Source: an uncultured bacterium
GTDB lineage: Bacteria; Bacillota; Clostridia; Lachnospirales; Lachnospiraceae
Reading direction: 5' to 3'
Length of the DNA: 14,186 nucleotides
NCBI GenBank assembly: GCA_937893485.1
Contig: CALBJL010000120.1
Span: forward strand, 1-14,186
Position numbers and translations under genes: made by a program. Positions 7,262 through 14,049 of the stretch are shown one piece after another. The notes under the pieces are model-generated. The model saw nothing but the letters and a program-made list of their open reading frames with translations, searched no databases and was not told where the DNA came from. Position 1 is the stretch's first letter, and each line of letters starts with the position of its first letter.

Positions 7262-8518
7262 TCAATCCTCAGTCTCCATCTGAGGAATCGACACCAGAAA
7301 CCGTGAACCCTTGCCAAATGTGCTTCTGATGCTCACACTGCCGTATACGGCATTGACTAACTGGCTTGTCATGCCAAGCCCGAACGCCAGCACATCCTCA
7401 TTGATCGTCTGGCTGTCATGTACCTTGTCAAACATCTCCTGAATCGACCGTACCTGATCCTCCCGCATACCGATACCGGTGTCTGAGATCTCAAAATTCA
7501 AAATCAGTCCATACGTCGTTCTCTTTTTGGAAATATGTAAACGGATCGTTCCCTGCTCGGTATACTGCACCGCGTTGTTCAACAGATTCATCATAATCTG
7601 ACGGATACGTGTCACATCCCCAAACAGATCGGTCGGAACGTCCTCGTCGATCTCTAAAATAAAATCCACCGGACGGTTCAACAGCTTGCCGGTATAAGTC
7701 AGCTCCAGACCCTCGCACAGCTTGACCAGATCATACTGTGTCTCCACAATATCAGAATCCGTGCGCGTCATTTCGGAAAATGCCATCGCATCCGCAAGTG
7801 CATTGATGACCTTCTGATTCTGCTTTTCGAGTGTGCGCAGCTTTTTCGCCGCTTCCTCCGGCAGCTCCATCCGGTTGATGCTGGTAGCTAAAAACAGCAT
7901 CTCCTGTAATGGTTTATATAGATTCAGATTAATCGTGGACAAAAACTCTGTCTTCACTTTAGACATGTTTTCCATCTCTCGGTTCTTTTTTAAGATTTCA
8001 TACCGGTTACCTGCCATCACCGACAGCATCTGTGCCATCGCACCCATGTATCCGGCTGCATCCGCTACTTCCTGTGCACTGTGTACCGGCAGCTCGTGAA
8101 CCGCCTCCATATAAATATCCGGATCAATCCCAAGCTCTGCGGCAGTCGCACGGATCAGTTCCTCATCCGGCTTGTCCACAATGACCTGTCCACCGACAAA
8201 CGCTCCCATAAAACGCCCGTCTACCACGATCGGTGCCGCCATATCACACACACCTGCATGACAGGTATACACCTCCGTTTTTCCGCTCCGCATCGCACGC
8301 TTTGCACCCGCACGGTCACATTCCGCACAGCGCTTTTCCCCTTCTGCCGTACCGCGCGTCAGATCAAAACAAAAGCGCGCCCGTACAGCAGCCCGCGAAA
8401 CAGGTACTCCATTTTCATCTACGACTGCGGCCGGCATGCCGGTAACCCGCGAAAATCCACGCTGCATTACCTGCATACTTTCTGCATCCAACAGATCCGA
8501 TAACCGCATTTTGGACAT
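7262..8518 (-). CDS. PocR-domain sensor with a kinase-like domain lacking the phosphoacceptor histidine
   Basis: The protein has 418 residues from the ATG at 8518, chosen because AGGGGGA lies 7 nt upstream; a further in-frame ATG at 8539 has no such site. Residues about 5-170 resemble the PocR ligand-sensing domain, with clustered cysteines (C50, C64, C67, C86, C91) and the family-like segments CHAGVCDMAAPIVV and GRFMGAFVGGQV. Residues about 185-250 match a HisKA helix, but where SHE(L/I)RTP is expected the sequence reads NLNLYKP, with Leu198 in the place of His. The ATPase part is recognisable: N-box NLLNNAVQYT (N315), G1 box DTGIGM (346-351) and G2 box FGLGM (379-383). It is soluble. It probably binds a small molecule or metal and passes the signal by contact rather than phosphotransfer, with the adjacent EAL protein as plausible partner. 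Confidence 0.85.
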   Translation of the reverse strand: MSKMRLSDLLDAESMQVMQRGFSRVTGMPAAVVDENGVPVSRAAVRARFCFDLTRGTAEGEKRCAECDRAGAKRAMRSGKTEVYTCHAGVCDMAAPIVVDGRFMGAFVGGQVIVDKPDEELIRATAAELGIDPDIYMEAVHELPVHSAQEVADAAGYMGAMAQMLSVMAGNRYEILKKNREMENMSKVKTEFLSTINLNLYKPLQEMLFLATSINRMELPEEAAKKLRTLEKQNQKVINALADAMAFSEMTRTDSDIVETQYDLVKLCEGLELTYTGKLLNRPVDFILEIDEDVPTDLFGDVTRIRQIMMNLLNNAVQYTEQGTIRLHISKKRTTYGLILNFEISDTGIGMREDQVRSIQEMFDKVHDSQTINEDVLAFGLGMTSQLVNAVYGSVSIRSTFGKGSRFLVSIPQMETED

Positions 8519-8564
8519 GAAAAAATCCCCCTTTTTCATACTAAACAAACTAAAAACGAACTAT

Positions 8565-8593
8565 ATTATAGCACAAAAAGGGAGATTTTTACA
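8565..8593 (-). promoter_or_regulatory. Extended -10 promoter of the PocR-EAL operon
   Basis: On the - strand TGC precedes a perfect TATAAT (8565-8570), an extended -10. A weak TGTAAA lies 17 nt upstream (8588-8593). That -35 falls in one arm of a 7-bp inverted repeat, TTTTACA (8587-8593) and TGTAAAA (8606-8612), which could be an operator. Transcription would start near 8558, about 40 nt before the start codon. This gap (8519-8627) also separates the unit from larC; no GC-rich terminator for larC is visible. Confidence 0.7.
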
Positions 8594-8627
8594 TATTTAT
8601 ATGTGTGTAAAATTTTTTTCAGTAAAA

Positions 8628-10040
8628 CTATACAATTCCCATGGATGTTTCTTCAAATTTCGCACAAATAGCTTGGTAAACATTACGAAAATCCTGTTTA
8701 GATGCTTTGCACAGCTCCACCACGCTTCCATACTCCGGATATACCTTTTCGATGTTACCGTAGCGGCAGTGCTTGACACGCGCGGTTCCGTATGCCGTCT
8801 CCACCGTGCACAGCTCACGCTCCATCACGCTGCGCTCCATGAGACAGTATCTCACGCCGATCGTCGTCGTCTCGCGAAAGATCGTGCGCACCATACGTTC
8901 CCGATCCTTCGGGTCGCAGATCACATGCAGTTCATATGCCGGGCGGTTCTTCTTCATATATACAGGCACAAAACTCACATCCAGAGCGCCCTCCCGCATC
9001 AGGCAATCCATACAGTATCCGAGCTGTTCCCCGGTCGCGTCATCAATGTTTGCCTCCAGCTTCAGGATCTGCCCTGCCACGGACTGTGCTGCCTGCTGCG
9101 GTCTGATCCACATCGCACGCAGGATGCCCGCTGTCTCGTAATCGCGCTTGCCCGCCCCGATGCCGACTTTTTCTATTTTATATGTAGCTCCCGCACCCAT
9201 TCCATATCCGTGAGCCATGCCCGTCTGCAACGCATCTGCCGGAGCATTCTGTATCGCAGCAGCAGCGATCGCCGCCCCGGTCGGAGTCACAAGCTCCCCA
9301 CGCACCTGCGTCGGCTGAACCACCAGACCGTGTGCAGCTACGATATTTGTCACAGCCGGAACCGGTATCGGCAGCACACCGTGCTGGCAACGCACCGTGC
9401 CGCAGCCCTCCGCAAGCGGTGAGCAGACAATCCGCGCCGGTGAGAGATCATCCAGACAGACCGCAACAGCTACGATGTCTATGATCGAATCGACCGCTCC
9501 GACCTCATGGAAATGTACCTCCTCACGCGGTACGCCATGCGCCTTTGCCTCGGCATCCGCAAGAATATCAAAGATCCGCAATGCCAGCCTGCGCGCTCCG
9601 TCCGTCAGCTCCGCCGCCTCTATGATCTGCGTGATCTCCTGCAAGCCGCGGTGGACATGCGGGTGATCGTGTGTCTGATGATGGTCATGGTCGTGATGGT
9701 GTTCCTGATCGTGTGCATGGTGATGGTCGTGGTCATGGTCATGGTCATCATGATACTCATGATTATGCACATGCATATTTTTCTGTGATATGCCATGCAG
9801 ATACGCCATATCGTGATCGTGGTTCTCATGCGCTGCATCCAGCTCTACCGCAAAGTCACACGCATCCAGTCCGGACTTTTTCACACGCGAAATCCGTACC
9901 TTTGCACCGTCCAGCGCCAGCGAATCCAGTGCATGTCTCAGCTTTGCCTCATCCGCACCCAGATCCAGCAATGCCGCGACTGTCATATCGCCGCTGATTC
10001 CGGATGCACATTCTAAATACAGTATTCGTTCATCTGTCAT
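8628..10040 (-). CDS. larC: LarC, nickel-pincer cofactor nickel insertion protein
   Basis: LarC inserts nickel into the pyridinium-derived pincer nucleotide in the last step of making the nickel-pincer cofactor of lactate racemase and related enzymes. The protein has 470 residues from the ATG at 10040, which follows GGGGGAG by 7 nt and overlaps the end of larB by 11 nt. Recognisable LarC segments include LYLECASGISGDM at the N-terminus, HFHEVGAVDSIIDI (about 176-189), TPTGAAIA, and ANIDDATGEQLGY followed by KKNRPAYELHVIC in the C-terminal half. In Lactobacillus the gene is split as larC1/larC2 and joined by frameshifting; here both halves are in one frame. Residues 71-130 form a His-rich insertion with 25 histidines, mostly HD and HH runs, likely a metal-binding or metal-storage loop. 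larE and larA are not in the window. Confidence 0.92.
   Translation of the reverse strand: MTDERILYLECASGISGDMTVAALLDLGADEAKLRHALDSLALDGAKVRISRVKKSGLDACDFAVELDAAHENHDHDMAYLHGISQKNMHVHNHEYHDDHDHDHDHHHAHDQEHHHDHDHHQTHDHPHVHRGLQEITQIIEAAELTDGARRLALRIFDILADAEAKAHGVPREEVHFHEVGAVDSIIDIVAVAVCLDDLSPARIVCSPLAEGCGTVRCQHGVLPIPVPAVTNIVAAHGLVVQPTQVRGELVTPTGAAIAAAAIQNAPADALQTGMAHGYGMGAGATYKIEKVGIGAGKRDYETAGILRAMWIRPQQAAQSVAGQILKLEANIDDATGEQLGYCMDCLMREGALDVSFVPVYMKKNRPAYELHVICDPKDRERMVRTIFRETTTIGVRYCLMERSVMERELCTVETAYGTARVKHCRYGNIEKVYPEYGSVVELCKASKQDFRNVYQAICAKFEETSMGIV
9651..9830 (-). repeat. Low-complexity His-codon tract inside larC
   Basis: This stretch encodes the His-rich segment and consists of short imperfect repeats of CAT-GAC/CAC-GAC codons (GGTCAT-like units on the + strand). 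Such DNA can slip during replication, so its length may vary between strains. The reading frame stays open here. Confidence 0.75.
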
Positions 10041-10803
10041 TGTTTCTCTCCCCCAAACGATTGATCTGCGTCGCCAGATACGCCGCACCGTAGCCATTGT
10101 CAATATTCACGACACCGATGCCGTTTGCGCACGAATTGATCATCGTGAGCAATGCCGACAGCCCGTGAAAACTCGCACCGTAGCCGACAGACGTCGGAAC
10201 CGCGATGACCGGCTTGTCCACAAGACCTCCAAGCACACTCGCCAGTGCGCCCTCCATGCCTGCGACTGCAATCACGCAGTTGGCATGATGGATCGGCTCC
10301 ATATTGGCAAACAGGCGATGGATGCCTGCGACACCGACATCATAGACACGTTCCACATGCGACCCGAAATATTCACAGGTCTGTGCTGCCTCCTCCGCGA
10401 CCGGTATATCTGCCGTGCCTGCCGTGCACACAGCGATCGAACCGATCCCGTGGCTGCCTGTATCTGCCTGTCTCACTTCTTCTATTTTTAAGATCCGGGA
10501 GATCGGATCATACTGTAGCTGCGGCAGCTCATCCCTGAGATATTCATACTGCTCACTGCTCGCACGTGTTCCGAACACCTGACCGTCCGTCTCATACAGC
10601 CGCTTGTAGATCGCCAGCAGATGCGCATTCGCCTTGCCCGCACAGAATACAACCTCAGGAAAGCCGGAACGCACCTTGCGGTGCATATCCAGCTTTGCAA
10701 AATCTCCCATCTGTTCAAACGGCTGCTGCTTTAAATGCAGCTCTGCCTCATCGATCGAGAGACTTCCGTCACACAAGCGTTCCAATATTTCCCTTGTTTC
10801 CAT
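10030..10803 (-). CDS. larB: LarB, pyridinium-3,5-bisthiocarboxylate pathway carboxylase/hydrolase
   Basis: LarB starts nickel-pincer cofactor synthesis by carboxylating and hydrolysing nicotinic acid adenine dinucleotide to a pyridinium biscarboxylic acid mononucleotide. The 257-residue length is typical. The C-terminal half (about 125-250) is the PurE/AIR-carboxylase-like domain, seen in SIAVCTAGTADIPVAEEA, VYDVGVAGIHRL, CVIAVAGMEGALASVLGGL and VPTSVGYGASFHGLSALL. The N-terminus carries the family's METREILERL...EAELHL helical lead and a DMHRKVRSGFPEVVFC segment. The ATG at 10803 is preceded by a modest GGA site 7 nt away. It begins 23 nt after copA ends and overlaps larC by 11 nt, so the genes are almost certainly co-transcribed and translationally coupled. 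Confidence 0.93.
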   Translation of the reverse strand: METREILERLCDGSLSIDEAELHLKQQPFEQMGDFAKLDMHRKVRSGFPEVVFCAGKANAHLLAIYKRLYETDGQVFGTRASSEQYEYLRDELPQLQYDPISRILKIEEVRQADTGSHGIGSIAVCTAGTADIPVAEEAAQTCEYFGSHVERVYDVGVAGIHRLFANMEPIHHANCVIAVAGMEGALASVLGGLVDKPVIAVPTSVGYGASFHGLSALLTMINSCANGIGVVNIDNGYGAAYLATQINRLGERNNDR

Positions 10804-10826
10804 ATCTGTTCCGTACCCTTTACATA

Positions 10827-13418
10827 CTACTCAATACCTGTAACTTTATAGTCCTGTGCCTCGACTGCATCCTTTAACACGGCATCTGCCACATCTGCCG
10901 CAAGTGTCACGACTGCCGTGCCCGTCTCATGGCTGACTGCTGCCTCCGATACACCCTCAATCGCCTCTAAGGTCTTTTTTACTCTCGCCTCACAGTGTCC
11001 ACACATCATTCCTTCAATATGCATTGTCTTTGTCATCGCTGTTGTCTCCTTTTCCTGTTTTATGCCTTGCATTTGATTTTCATTCTTATTCTGATCCGAA
11101 TGCTCATTTGTATTCTGACTTGTCGTCTGATCCGTATGTTTTCTTTTGATCTTTTTATCCTTTTTCGTGCTGTGCACATCGAACAGATTCAGCCGCAGCG
11201 CATTCGTCACCACGCAAAAGCTCGACAGACTCATCGCAGCCGCGCCAAACATCGGATTCAGTTTCCAACTGAATATAGGATACCACACTCCGGCGGCTAG
11301 CGGAATACCTATTACATTATAAATAAATGCCCAGAACAGATTTTCATGGATATTTTTAAGTGTCTGACGGCTCAGGCGCACCGCTGCCGCAACATCCATC
11401 AGACTGCTTTTCATCAGTACGACATCCGCCGCATCGATCGCGACATCCGTTCCCGCCCCGATCGCGATACCGATATCTGCGCGCGTGAGTGCCGGTGCAT
11501 CATTGATACCGTCACCGACCATCGCTACCTTGCCATCCTCTGCCAGCCGCCGGACGACTTCTTCCTTGCCCTCCGGCAGTACATCGGAGATCACTTCATC
11601 CACGCCTGCCTGCTCACCGATCGCCGCCGCAGTACGCGCATTGTCTCCGGTCAGCATCACGACGCGGATACCCATATTCTGCATTTGCATAATCGCCTCG
11701 TGTGAATCCTCTTTGATGACATCTGCTACCGCGATCATGCCGAGCAGCCGGTCTCCCTCTGCAAAAAACAGCGGTGTCTTGCCCGCAGCCGCACACGCAT
11801 CCGCCTGCTCACACAGCTCCTGCGGCAGTTCATACTGCCCGCCCATAAAGCTCCTGCTGCCGCCGCTGACCGACACGCCGCCCATCACGGCACGCAGACC
11901 GCCGCCGACAACTGCTGTAAATTGTTCAACGGGTGTCAGCTCCATCTGTCTTTCCGCAGCCGCATCCATGATCGCACGCGCCAGCGGATGCTCACTGCTT
12001 TGCTCCATTGATGCCGCCTTTTGCAGCAGGGTATGCTCATCCATTCCGCCCATCGGTACGAGATCCGTGACACGCGGCTCGCCGCGTGTGATCGTTCCGG
12101 TCTTATCGAGTGCGATTGTCTGGATCTTTCCGGTTTCCTCTAAGGATACCGCCGTCTTAAACAATACGCCTGCCTTTGCACCCATACCGCTGCCGACCAT
12201 GATCGCCACCGGTGTTGCAAGACCGAGCGCACACGGACAACTGATGACAAGTACGCTGATTCCGCGCGCGAGTGCAAATCCAAAGCTCTCTCCGGCAAGC
12301 AGCCATACGATGATCGTAACAAGCGCAATCGCGATCACGGTCGGCACGAACACGCCCGATACCCGATCCGCCACCTTGGCGACCGGAGCTTTTGTCGCGC
12401 TCGCCTCGCTGACCATGCGGATAATGTTTGCAAGTGTCGTATCCTCACCGACATGTGTCGCCTCACAGGTCAGAAAGCCTGCGCGGTTGATCGTCGCCGC
12501 TGAGACGTTATCTCCCTCCGTCTTATCGACCGGAATACTCTCTCCAGTGAGCGCAGATTCATCCACGGCACTCGTGCCGCTTTTTACGATTCCGTCGACC
12601 GGAATGCTCTCGCCCGGACGCACGACAAACAGATCCCCCGGCTTCACAGCCTCGACCGGTACGGTCTGTTCCTCGCCATCTACGAGTAACACTGCCGTCT
12701 TTGGTGCCAGATTCATCAGGCTCTTTAACGCATCCGTCGTGCGTCCCTTTGCACGTGCCTCGAGCATCTTTCCCACGGTGATGAGCGTCAGGATCATCGC
12801 GGCAGACTCAAAATAAAATTCGTGATGATATGCCATCATCTGCATATGGTCACCGTCGAGCGCCGCCTGACTCATCCCATAGAGCGCATAGACACTGTAG
12901 CCGAATGATGCGGTCGCGCCGAGTGCCACGAGCGTATCCATATTCGGTGACCGGTGTAACAGACTGCCGAAGCCGTTGACGAAAAATTTCTGGTTGATCA
13001 CCATGATCACGCCTGTAAATAAAAGCTGCGTGATGCCCTGTGCCAGCATATTATTTGCCAAAAAGCTGCCGACCGGCCAGTTCCACATCATATGTCCCAT
13101 GGACAAATACATGAGCGGCACTAAAAACAGGAGCGATGCGATGAGCCTCCGCTTCATTTTCGGTGTCTCCTTGTCTGCCAGTGCATCCGCCTGATCGCTC
13201 GCGGAAGGATGCTCCTGCGCACCTTTTTTCGATGCGCCGTATCCGGCGTGCTCGACTGCCGCGATGACTGCCCCGCTGTCAGCCGTCCCCTCCACGATCA
13301 TTGAATTGGTCAACAGGCTGACCGATACACTCTCCACGCCATCGACCGCACGCACAGCTTTCTCTACGCGCGAGCTGCACGCCGCACAGCTCATACCTGT
13401 TACGTTATATTGTTCCAT
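10827..13418 (-). CDS. copA: Copper-exporting P1B-type ATPase CopA fused to a C-terminal CopZ-like domain
   Basis: CopA pumps Cu(I) out of the cytoplasm using ATP. The protein has 863 residues. An N-terminal heavy-metal-associated domain has GMSCAAC (Cys11, Cys14). The membrane core follows with TGES (291-294, actuator), CPC (394-396, metal site in the sixth helix), DKTGT (438-442, phosphorylated Asp438), the SEHP loop (His477), GDGIND (635-640), and YN (700-701) with MSLSS (729-733) in the last helices, the Cu(I) signature. A His/Met-rich segment near 190-200 faces outside. Unusually, a hydrophilic linker of about 45 residues (750-794) leads to a second metal-binding domain, GMMCGHC (Cys806, Cys809). 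The ATG is preceded by AAGGAG with an 11-nt spacer. It follows csoR by 97 nt and precedes larB by 23 nt. An internal start may release the last domain as CopZ. Confidence 0.95.
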   Translation of the reverse strand: MEQYNVTGMSCAACSSRVEKAVRAVDGVESVSVSLLTNSMIVEGTADSGAVIAAVEHAGYGASKKGAQEHPSASDQADALADKETPKMKRRLIASLLFLVPLMYLSMGHMMWNWPVGSFLANNMLAQGITQLLFTGVIMVINQKFFVNGFGSLLHRSPNMDTLVALGATASFGYSVYALYGMSQAALDGDHMQMMAYHHEFYFESAAMILTLITVGKMLEARAKGRTTDALKSLMNLAPKTAVLLVDGEEQTVPVEAVKPGDLFVVRPGESIPVDGIVKSGTSAVDESALTGESIPVDKTEGDNVSAATINRAGFLTCEATHVGEDTTLANIIRMVSEASATKAPVAKVADRVSGVFVPTVIAIALVTIIVWLLAGESFGFALARGISVLVISCPCALGLATPVAIMVGSGMGAKAGVLFKTAVSLEETGKIQTIALDKTGTITRGEPRVTDLVPMGGMDEHTLLQKAASMEQSSEHPLARAIMDAAAERQMELTPVEQFTAVVGGGLRAVMGGVSVSGGSRSFMGGQYELPQELCEQADACAAAGKTPLFFAEGDRLLGMIAVADVIKEDSHEAIMQMQNMGIRVVMLTGDNARTAAAIGEQAGVDEVISDVLPEGKEEVVRRLAEDGKVAMVGDGINDAPALTRADIGIAIGAGTDVAIDAADVVLMKSSLMDVAAAVRLSRQTLKNIHENLFWAFIYNVIGIPLAAGVWYPIFSWKLNPMFGAAAMSLSSFCVVTNALRLNLFDVHSTKKDKKIKRKHTDQTTSQNTNEHSDQNKNENQMQGIKQEKETTAMTKTMHIEGMMCGHCEARVKKTLEAIEGVSEAAVSHETGTAVVTLAADVADAVLKDAVEAQDYKVTGIE
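11034..11051 (-). promoter_or_regulatory. Internal ribosome binding site and start for a free CopZ chaperone
   Basis: Inside copA, AAGGAG (11046-11051) is followed after 9 nt by an in-frame ATG (11034-11036, codon 795). Initiation there would give a 69-residue protein (10827-11036) beginning MTKTMHIEGMMCGHC and covering exactly one metal-binding domain, the usual length and start of a CopZ copper chaperone. The linker just upstream looks like a former gene boundary that lost its stop codon. Use of this start is an inference. Confidence 0.5.
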
Positions 13419-13435
13419 TATTTCTCACACTCCTT

Positions 13436-13455
13436 ATGTTATCTCATGTTATCTC
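13436..13455. repeat. Tandem 10-bp repeat in the csoR-copA gap
   Basis: ATGTTATCTC occurs twice in direct succession (13436-13445 and 13446-13455), just upstream of the copA ribosome binding site in the 97-nt gap. It may be chance or a protein- or RNA-level control site. No promoter is evident in this gap, consistent with copA being expressed from upstream of csoR. Confidence 0.6.
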
Positions 13456-13515
13456 TTATTATTATGTTTCATTCTCCCATGCTTCCTTATGAGTTGTTTG
13501 ATCCTTTATCTATCA

Positions 13516-13839
13516 TTATCGCATGAGTTTCTGTAGAGTATTGACCAGCTCATCGACGACCGCATCATTGCCATTTCGTATGTCATCCGCCACGCAGGTG
13601 CGGATATGGTTTGCCAGCAATACTTTATTGAAGCTGTTCAGTGCAGCCGTCACCGCCGCCACCTGTGTCAATATATCTACGCAGTACGCATCATTTTCGA
13701 CCATGCCGCGGATACCGCGCACCTGTCCCTCAATGCGGCTGAGACGGTTCATCAGATCTTTATATTCTTTTTCATCCCGATTCTTTTTTCGTTCACAGCA
13801 TGTGCAGTCACACTTGCACGTATTCACATTCTCCTTCAA
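13516..13839 (-). CDS. csoR: CsoR-family copper-sensing repressor
   Basis: CsoR is a small all-helical repressor that releases DNA when it binds Cu(I), switching on copper export. The predicted product has 107 residues and shows the family core LMNRLSRIEGQVRGIRGMV and the Cu(I) ligand set Cys53-x24-His78-x3-Cys82, with Tyr52 before the first Cys. This spacing marks a copper sensor rather than a formaldehyde or nickel relative. A Cys-rich tail (C8, C10, C12, C14, C15) precedes the core. I chose the TTG at 13839 because AAAGGAG (13848-13854) lies 8 nt upstream. An in-frame ATG at 13857 would add six residues but has only a weak AAGGG site. It heads the copper-lar operon and probably represses itself through the palindrome just upstream. 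Confidence 0.9.
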   Translation of the reverse strand: MKENVNTCKCDCTCCERKKNRDEKEYKDLMNRLSRIEGQVRGIRGMVENDAYCVDILTQVAAVTAALNSFNKVLLANHIRTCVADDIRNGNDAVVDELVNTLQKLMR

Positions 13840-13863
13840 ATTCGCATCTCCTTTCATTTCAAG

Positions 13864-13877
13864 ATACCCTTAGGTAT
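13864..13877. promoter_or_regulatory. Candidate CsoR operator
   Basis: ATACC-CTTA-GGTAT is an inverted repeat with a TACC-N4-GGTA core, resembling the TACC/GGTA-type sites bound by CsoR repressors. It lies 6-25 nt upstream of the two possible csoR starts. No convincing -10/-35 overlaps it, so repression could act on elongation from the promoter upstream, or on a promoter I could not see. Confidence 0.5.
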
Positions 13878-13902
13878 TTGCAGAACTATTTTTATTATCT
13901 GA

Positions 13903-14014
13903 GCTAACGGCTGTGGACGCAGTAGTATTCTGATCAAACTGCTCCGGTTGCTGGCGGTGTCTCGCTGGGCAAAAGTCGCAGTTAACAGAAACCACTGTGC
14001 CCACAGCCGTTAGC
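13903..14014 (-). ncRNA. Right copy of the structured RNA-like element, in the csoR leader
   Basis: A perfect 14-bp inverted repeat (13903-13916 with 14001-14014) closes a domain with an 84-nt interior containing the conserved core (13919-13967) shared with the left edge. Read on the - strand, the core forms a GCAG/CTGC hairpin with inner U-A and U-G pairs around a TGATC loop. A second hairpin pairs CAGT/ACTG (13979-13982 with 13994-13997). The wobble pairs work only on the - strand, the strand of csoR. The closing stem ends about 45 nt before the ATG. It looks like an RNA leader or a separate small RNA; no U-run terminator follows. Its class is unknown to me. Confidence 0.55.
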
Positions 14015-14040
14015 CCTGCGTCATATACTGTTTGTGAAAT

Positions 14041-14049
14041 ATTTTAGCA
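14041..14049 (-). promoter_or_regulatory. Candidate extended -10 promoter for the csoR leader
   Basis: On the - strand TGCTAAAAT gives an extended -10 (TAAAAT at 14041-14046). A TTGCAT lies upstream at only 15 nt spacing. Transcription would start near 14034, about 20 nt before the 14-bp closing stem, giving a csoR leader of roughly 175-195 nt. Confidence 0.4.

Noticed and set aside
7263..7265. Upstream TTG start for the EAL gene, overlapping the sensor gene
   Set aside because: No ribosome binding site precedes it, whereas the ATG at 7220 has AGGGGGA at suitable spacing.
8585..8627. Terminator after larC
   Set aside because: Only AT-rich inverted repeats are present, without a GC stem followed by a T run. 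They fit better with the next promoter region.
11485..12816. Long 443-codon open frame on the + strand opposite copA
   Set aside because: It is antisense to a fully conserved CopA, is rich in Ser, Thr, Pro and Ala as expected of a shadow frame, and matches no family.
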